DNA from: an uncultured Pelagibacteraceae bacterium
Lineage (GTDB): Bacteria > Pseudomonadota > Alphaproteobacteria > Pelagibacterales > Pelagibacteraceae
Reading direction: 5' to 3'
Length of the DNA: 64,000 nt
NCBI GenBank assembly: GCA_902558435.1
Contig: CACEDU010000003.1
Span: 81,827 to 145,826, forward strand
The position numbers were made by a program, and so were the translations under genes. Under the pieces are notes generated by a model, which did no database searches, was not told where the DNA came from, and saw only the letters and a list, made by a program, of their open reading frames with translations. Below are positions 59,071 through 64,000 of this stretch, in pieces. Positions within the stretch are counted from its first letter, which is position 1; each line of letters starts with the position of its first letter.

Positions 59071-60291
59071 TTAAATATATCGCATATTATCTTCATTTAC
59101 CGCTTTTTCTAATCTTGTCAAAAAATCAGGTATAGCACTTTTGACTCTACTCCATGTTGGAATGAAAGGTGTATCCATGGGATTTTGATAAAATGCATCA
59201 CCTGCTTTCATGATATTTGCAGCAAATAACTCAACTGCTTTTTCCTCAGTATGTGAGTCGAATTTCAATCCATTCATCTTAGCATCATTTCTATATGCAT
59301 CTATTAAATCCAATGCAGCTCTATAATAAGTCGCCTTAAGTGATCTAAACTGTTCCTTGCTAAACGAGTGACCTTGAGTGGCCAATTTTTTTATAAATGT
59401 TTTAATTATATCAATAGACATCCTTGATAAACCTTGTTTCTCATTGTTAATAGATAAATTTTGATGTTTGTGATCGTATGTATCAGCCAAATCTACCTGA
59501 CAAATATTTTGTGGAGAGAAATTTCTTTGCATTTCAGATAAAATTCCAATCTCGATTCCCCAATCTGAGGATATTCTTAGTTCTGGCAAGACATTCCTTC
59601 TAAATGAAAATTCTCCTGCCAAAGGATACTTAAAAGATTTCATAAAATTTATGTAATCACTATTTCCAATAGTTTTTTCTAGAGCATTTAGTAATGGAAA
59701 AACAAGGAGTCTTGCAACTCTTCCATTCATTTTATTATCTGCAACTCTAGGATAATAGCCTTTACAAAATTCAAAATTAAATAGTGGATTTACAACAGGA
59801 TAGAACAATTTAGCCAACATTCTTCTATCATATGTTTTTATATCACAATCATGCAAAGCAACAGATCTTGCACTATCTCTTGCAATAGACATACCAATGC
59901 AATACCAAACATTTCTACCTTTCCCATGTTCATTTGGCGCAAGTTTTAATTTTTTTAATTCTTTATCTAGTTTTTTAAGACTTGGTCCATCATTCCAGAG
60001 AATTGTAAAAGGTGTTTCTAATTTTTCAAAGAAAGTCCAAGCTTTTCTCGCTTCAGCCTCAGTTGCCTTATCTAAGCCTATGATTATGTGATTAAGATAA
60101 TTTGTTTTACTAATCTCTGTAACAATTTTAGGAAGTGCGTCACCTTTTAATTCAGAATAAAGACATGGTAAAATTAGTTCCATCTTTCTTTCTTTGGAAA
60201 ATTTTAATAATTCTCTCTCTAAATCCTTGGTAGATTTAGTTCCAAAGTCATGAAGGGTAGATATAGTTCCATCTTGATAGAAATCACTCAT
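59071..60291 (-). CDS. Glucosyl-3-phosphoglycerate synthase-like glycosyltransferase
   Basis: ELILPCLYSEL; GKGRNVWYCIGMSIA; VALHDCDIKTYDRRMLAKLFYPVV; GEFSFRRNVLPELRISSDWGIEIGIL. Confidence 0.78.
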   Translation of the reverse strand: MSDFYQDGTISTLHDFGTKSTKDLERELLKFSKERKMELILPCLYSELKGDALPKIVTEISKTNYLNHIIIGLDKATEAEARKAWTFFEKLETPFTILWNDGPSLKKLDKELKKLKLAPNEHGKGRNVWYCIGMSIARDSARSVALHDCDIKTYDRRMLAKLFYPVVNPLFNFEFCKGYYPRVADNKMNGRVARLLVFPLLNALEKTIGNSDYINFMKSFKYPLAGEFSFRRNVLPELRISSDWGIEIGILSEMQRNFSPQNICQVDLADTYDHKHQNLSINNEKQGLSRMSIDIIKTFIKKLATQGHSFSKEQFRSLKATYYRAALDLIDAYRNDAKMNGLKFDSHTEEKAVELFAANIMKAGDAFYQNPMDTPFIPTWSRVKSAIPDFLTRLEKAVNEDNMRYI

Positions 60292-60311
60292 GACTGGAAT
60301 TTATAATTAAC

Positions 60312-61124
60312 TTATATTTTTTGTAGAGCCGTTTTGATCACATCAGACCATCCCAAAGGAGATGGCTCATCAGATTTGATCAAATTATCTATATTTATCA
60401 ACGAACTATCAAAATTTTCATTTTTAACTAAACAAGCATAATCACAATTTTTAAGCATCTCAATGTCATTTTCATTATCACCAACACCAATTGTTATAAT
60501 TTTATCATCTGTTTTTTTACCTATTAATTCTATCGTTTTGGACATTGCTATTGATTTATTAGTATTGTCACAAATGTTCATTATTCTTCCACCAGAATGA
60601 ACACTCAATCCAACATCATTTATTAGTTTAATGAAATCATTTTTTTCAATTTCATTTCCTTTAAATTGAATTGGGATTGAATGTTTTCTTTCTTTAGCTA
60701 ATAACATTTTATCTTTTGGGAGACCAAAAATTCTACTTTGTTCTTCTATATTTAAACTTGAAATAAAAATAATTTTTTGTCTTATATTTAAAGAGATAGT
60801 TTCATTAAATTTTTTATAAATTTGATCAATAGATCTACATAATGAAATTTTGTTTGGTAATTTTTTATTAATTAAGTCAAGCTGATGTATTGCAGAACCA
60901 TTTTCAGAAATAAAACTTAATTTTAAATTATACTGTTTATTAAAATCTAATAATTCTGCCTCCGTTTTGCTTGAGTTGGGGATTATAGTAATTCCTTTTT
61001 GAATTAAGTCTCTAAAATAATCTTCAACTGCCTCAAATTTGAAAGTATTCTTATCAAGCAGAGTCCCATCTAGATCAGAAAAAATTATAATTTTTTTTTG
61101 GCTCATTAAAATAAATATTATCAT
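60312..61124 (-). CDS. HAD phosphatase, mannosyl/glucosyl-3-phosphoglycerate phosphatase-like
   Basis: IIIFSDLDGTLLDKNTF; IIPNSSKTEAE; GRIMNICDNTNKSIAM; GVGDNENDIEML. Confidence 0.8.
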   Translation of the reverse strand: MIIFILMSQKKIIIFSDLDGTLLDKNTFKFEAVEDYFRDLIQKGITIIPNSSKTEAELLDFNKQYNLKLSFISENGSAIHQLDLINKKLPNKISLCRSIDQIYKKFNETISLNIRQKIIFISSLNIEEQSRIFGLPKDKMLLAKERKHSIPIQFKGNEIEKNDFIKLINDVGLSVHSGGRIMNICDNTNKSIAMSKTIELIGKKTDDKIITIGVGDNENDIEMLKNCDYACLVKNENFDSSLINIDNLIKSDEPSPLGWSDVIKTALQKI

Positions 61125-61222
61125 AAATACTTATTAAATATCACACTCTCGTTTATAAATTGTTGCACAATCTATTTAAAAGATAAGCTGTAATGATTAA
61201 AATCAGTCATTAGTTGGTTGAG

Positions 61223-61242
61223 TTAACTAAAATTAACTAAAA
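61223..61242. repeat. Tandem 10-mer direct repeat TTAACTAAAA x2
   Basis: Read directly at 61223-61232 and 61233-61242. Confidence 0.7.
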
Positions 61243-61300
61243 AAACTATAGATTTGTTAGAAAATATATTTAAATCTTAATTAATCAAATTTAAATATTT

Positions 61301-62212
61301 ATGAAAAAAAAATTATTGATAATTGGTGGCTCAGGTTATTTAGGTCAATCTTTTTTTGACTATATAAACGCAGGTAAATTAAAAAAAGTAAGACTATCTG
61401 AGATAATTATTATTTCTAGGAAAAGAAAAAAAATTAAGTCAAGTATTAAAATATCTTACATTGTAAAAAATATTAAAGATATTAAAAGAATTCCACTTAC
61501 TGATTATGTTATTTATGCCGCAAATTCTAAAAATAATTTAGAAAATTTAAAAGGTATTAATAATTTTGTTAGTTTATTAACTGAGAAACATAAAAAATCA
61601 AAAATACTGTTTACAAGCTCGGGTGCTGTATACGGATCAAGAAATTATAAAAAGAAGTTTAGAGAAAAAGATTTAGTTAGTTTTAAAAAAGTTTCAACTT
61701 TCAAAGGTTACAAAAAAGAATATGCAAAATCAAAAATAATCATTGAAAAAAAATTCAAAGAATTGGGTGAAAATGGATTTAATGTATCAATCGCCAGATT
61801 ATTTACTTTTGTTGGTAAAAGGATTTTAACTAGGAATGATTTTGCAATAACTAATTTAGTAAAACAAGCTCAAAATCCAAAAACAAAATACCTATTATTA
61901 AATTCTTCCAAAAATGTTTATAGAGGCTACATGCATTCTGAAGACCTTATCAGATGGATTATTAAGATCCTTATAAATTCTAATTCAAAATGTGAAATTT
62001 ATAATGTTGGATCAGATGAAGCCATTACTATTAAACAATTAGCAAATTTAATTTCCAAAAAATTTAAAAAAAAAATTTCAATTAAAAATAAAAAAATTTC
62101 AAAAGATAGTATTGATTACTATGTCCCTTCAGTTTCTAAAATTAAAAAAGAATTAAATTTAATTAATAGGTTCAATATTATAAAATCTCTAGATCAGATA
62201 CTAAACCTCTGA
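61301..62212 (+). CDS. NAD-dependent epimerase/dehydratase (sugar-nucleotide SDR)
   Basis: LLIIGGSGYLGQSFFDYI; FTSSGAVYG; YAKSKIIIEKKF; YRGYMHSEDLIRWI. Confidence 0.83.
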   Translation: MKKKLLIIGGSGYLGQSFFDYINAGKLKKVRLSEIIIISRKRKKIKSSIKISYIVKNIKDIKRIPLTDYVIYAANSKNNLENLKGINNFVSLLTEKHKKSKILFTSSGAVYGSRNYKKKFREKDLVSFKKVSTFKGYKKEYAKSKIIIEKKFKELGENGFNVSIARLFTFVGKRILTRNDFAITNLVKQAQNPKTKYLLLNSSKNVYRGYMHSEDLIRWIIKILINSNSKCEIYNVGSDEAITIKQLANLISKKFKKKISIKNKKISKDSIDYYVPSVSKIKKELNLINRFNIIKSLDQILNL

Positions 62213-64000
62213 AATCATAATTTTTTTAAGTTCATCTCTATCTATAAATGGATAAAGATCTTCAAGTGGTGAGGTAGACATTTTTCCATTTTTGTTAATT
62301 TGAGATGTTAATTTAGGGTACAAGTGTTTATTAGGATCAATTTTGACCTCAATGATTTCAGCCACATCATTTTTTAGAATCTTTTTTAATTTCACGTTTA
62401 ATTCTCTATTATTTAAAATTTGACTGTATTTAATTCCATAGGATTTAGATATTTTTTCTATATTAGGTAACAAAACACCACTGCTATTTGATGATCCTAC
62501 ATATTTTTTTTTGAAATAAGTATCTTGAGTTACTCTTATCGCATGATAACCTTTGTTTTGAAAAACAAATATTTTAACTTTTATTTTATTTACAAAAATT
62601 GTTTGAAGTTCTTGTACATTTAATTGGAATCCTCCATCACCAATGATTGTAATTGCTCTTTTGTTATTCATTGATAAAGCGGCTCCAATAGTGCTTGGCA
62701 ACCCAAAACCCATTGCAGCCATTCCTTTAGCTGTAAAAACTCTTTGATTTTTCTTAGGACTAAAAACTTGTCCTGATACAGTGAAACAAGAACCTGATGC
62801 ACCTAAAGCAACAGTTTCATTGTCTCTTAATTTTTCTGATAAAATCTTAACAAAATAATATGGATCAACATACTTATTCTGCTTAATTGATTTATAATCT
62901 GGTGCGACTGGGTATTTTTTCTTGATATTGTTGCAGTACTTGATCCAATCAGGATATTTTTGATTAAATCTGATCAAATTAAGTTTATGATTTAATTTAT
63001 TAATAAACTTTTTTGCATCAGCTTTGATAAATCTATCAATTTTGAGATCAGGTTTTTTTGACTCATTAATATCAACATCAACCATATCTAGAAATGCGTT
63101 TCTACCAAAAGCTTTGACATTATATCCAGTATGTTGAACCCCTAATCTAGCTCCTATAGATAAAATATAGTCAGAATTTTGAATAATAAAATTAGGATAT
63201 CTTGGTCCGTAAGAGTTTGCTCTTCCAAAATAATAATAATTTTTTTCAGGTATCAGATCTATAGAATTCCAAGTTGTCTGACACGGGAATTTATATCTAC
63301 TAATAGTTTTTCTTGCAGCCATTTTTGCTCCCGATAGAAAAACCCCATGACCAAATAAAATCAATGGTCTTTTTGCTTTTTTTAATTTTTGAATTATAGA
63401 GTCTATTGTTTTATCACTTACATCAGGGTTTAATTTTGCAGAAATATTTTTATTAAAAAAAAATTTTTTACCTTTTTTAACTTCAATCTGAGAATTTTGA
63501 ATATCAAGTGGTACATCTAACCAAACTGGACCAGGTCTGCCATTTTTAGCCAAAAAACATGCTTTATCTAATTCGTACTGAACTTGATTTTTATTATTTA
63601 AAAATTTAGCATATTTTGTTGTTGATTTAACAGAACTTATTATATCGAATTCTTGAAAACCAAGTTGTCTAATTTTCATATTTTTTTTGGAAAATAAAGT
63701 AGATACTTGACCTGAAATCACAATCATGGGGGTGCTATCCATATATGCTGCAGCTACTCCAGTTAACGCATTAGTAGCACCAGGACCAGATGTAACTAAG
63801 CAAATTCCTATTGAGTTTATAGTTCTTCCATATGAGTAGGCAGCAATTGATGCTCCTTGCTCGTGGTGCGTTGGTATAGTTTTAAATTTACTTTTACCTA
63901 CCGAGTCTAGTAGATGCATCATACCTCCGCCTGATAACAAAAAAACGTGTTTAGATTTTGTTGTTTTGTATAAATAATCCCAAATATAATCAGATACTTT
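62201..64000 (-). CDS. Thiamine-pyrophosphate enzyme (acetolactate synthase-like), truncated by window edge at its 5' end
   Basis: THHEQGASIAAYSYGR; GDGGFQLNVQELQTIFVNKIKVKIFVFQNKGY; frame open through 64000 reading KVSDYIWDYLYKTTKSKHVFLLSGGGM. Confidence 0.9.
   Translation of the reverse strand, partial: KVSDYIWDYLYKTTKSKHVFLLSGGGMMHLLDSVGKSKFKTIPTHHEQGASIAAYSYGRTINSIGICLVTSGPGATNALTGVAAAYMDSTPMIVISGQVSTLFSKKNMKIRQLGFQEFDIISSVKSTTKYAKFLNNKNQVQYELDKACFLAKNGRPGPVWLDVPLDIQNSQIEVKKGKKFFFNKNISAKLNPDVSDKTIDSIIQKLKKAKRPLILFGHGVFLSGAKMAARKTISRYKFPCQTTWNSIDLIPEKNYYYFGRANSYGPRYPNFIIQNSDYILSIGARLGVQHTGYNVKAFGRNAFLDMVDVDINESKKPDLKIDRFIKADAKKFINKLNHKLNLIRFNQKYPDWIKYCNNIKKKYPVAPDYKSIKQNKYVDPYYFVKILSEKLRDNETVALGASGSCFTVSGQVFSPKKNQRVFTAKGMAAMGFGLPSTIGAALSMNNKRAITIIGDGGFQLNVQELQTIFVNKIKVKIFVFQNKGYHAIRVTQDTYFKKKYVGSSNSSGVLLPNIEKISKSYGIKYSQILNNRELNVKLKKILKNDVAEIIEVKIDPNKHLYPKLTSQINKNGKMSTSPLEDLYPFIDRDELKKIMISEV

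Noticed and set aside
1-64000. CRISPR arrays, tRNA/rRNA genes, transposons, prophage
   Set aside because: No regularly spaced repeats, no tRNA-like clover-leaf candidate in the few gaps long enough, no transposase/integrase or phage structural proteins in the ORF track.

Overview
This is a 64 kb, AT-rich, very gene-dense bacterial window with overlapping ORFs and almost no intergenic space. Gene content and style suggest a SAR11/Pelagibacterales-like alphaproteobacterium; that placement is inference. Most genes are recognisable metabolism and transport: an amino-acid ABC transporter, a tripartite tricarboxylate transporter (tctCBA) with a secreted-type flavin amine oxidase, TRAP dctPQM with malonyl-CoA decarboxylase and a CoA-transferase, nrdAB, prpCBD, glmS with a glmU C-terminal half, aroG-II, nadE, cysS, cimA, trmJ, rpsD, purBCSQL, bolA/grxD, map, sfsA, azlCD, a probable glucosylglycerate synthase/phosphatase pair, and the start of a sugar/TPP-enzyme locus that runs off the right edge. 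I saw no tRNA, rRNA, CRISPR, transposase or prophage. The strongest unexplained signals are: (1) all three transporter operons with a substrate-binding protein (SBP) gene carry a strong perfect hairpin at the SBP/permease junction; in tctC/tctB a terminator-like hairpin contains the tctB start codon, and in dctP/dctQ a terminator hairpin sequesters the dctQ Shine-Dalgarno; (2) an uncharacterised 55.0-58.0 kb neighbourhood with tandem secreted paralogs joined by a stop/start-coupled 21-codon membrane micro-ORF, a three-gene cluster with two C-terminally anchored proteins, and another 22-codon membrane micro-ORF; (3) a SAM methyltransferase downstream of rpsD whose motif I lies upstream of every ATG/GTG/TTG; (4) a free-standing GlmU acetyltransferase half. 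All calls come from reading the sequence and supplied translations; no searches or folding programs were run.
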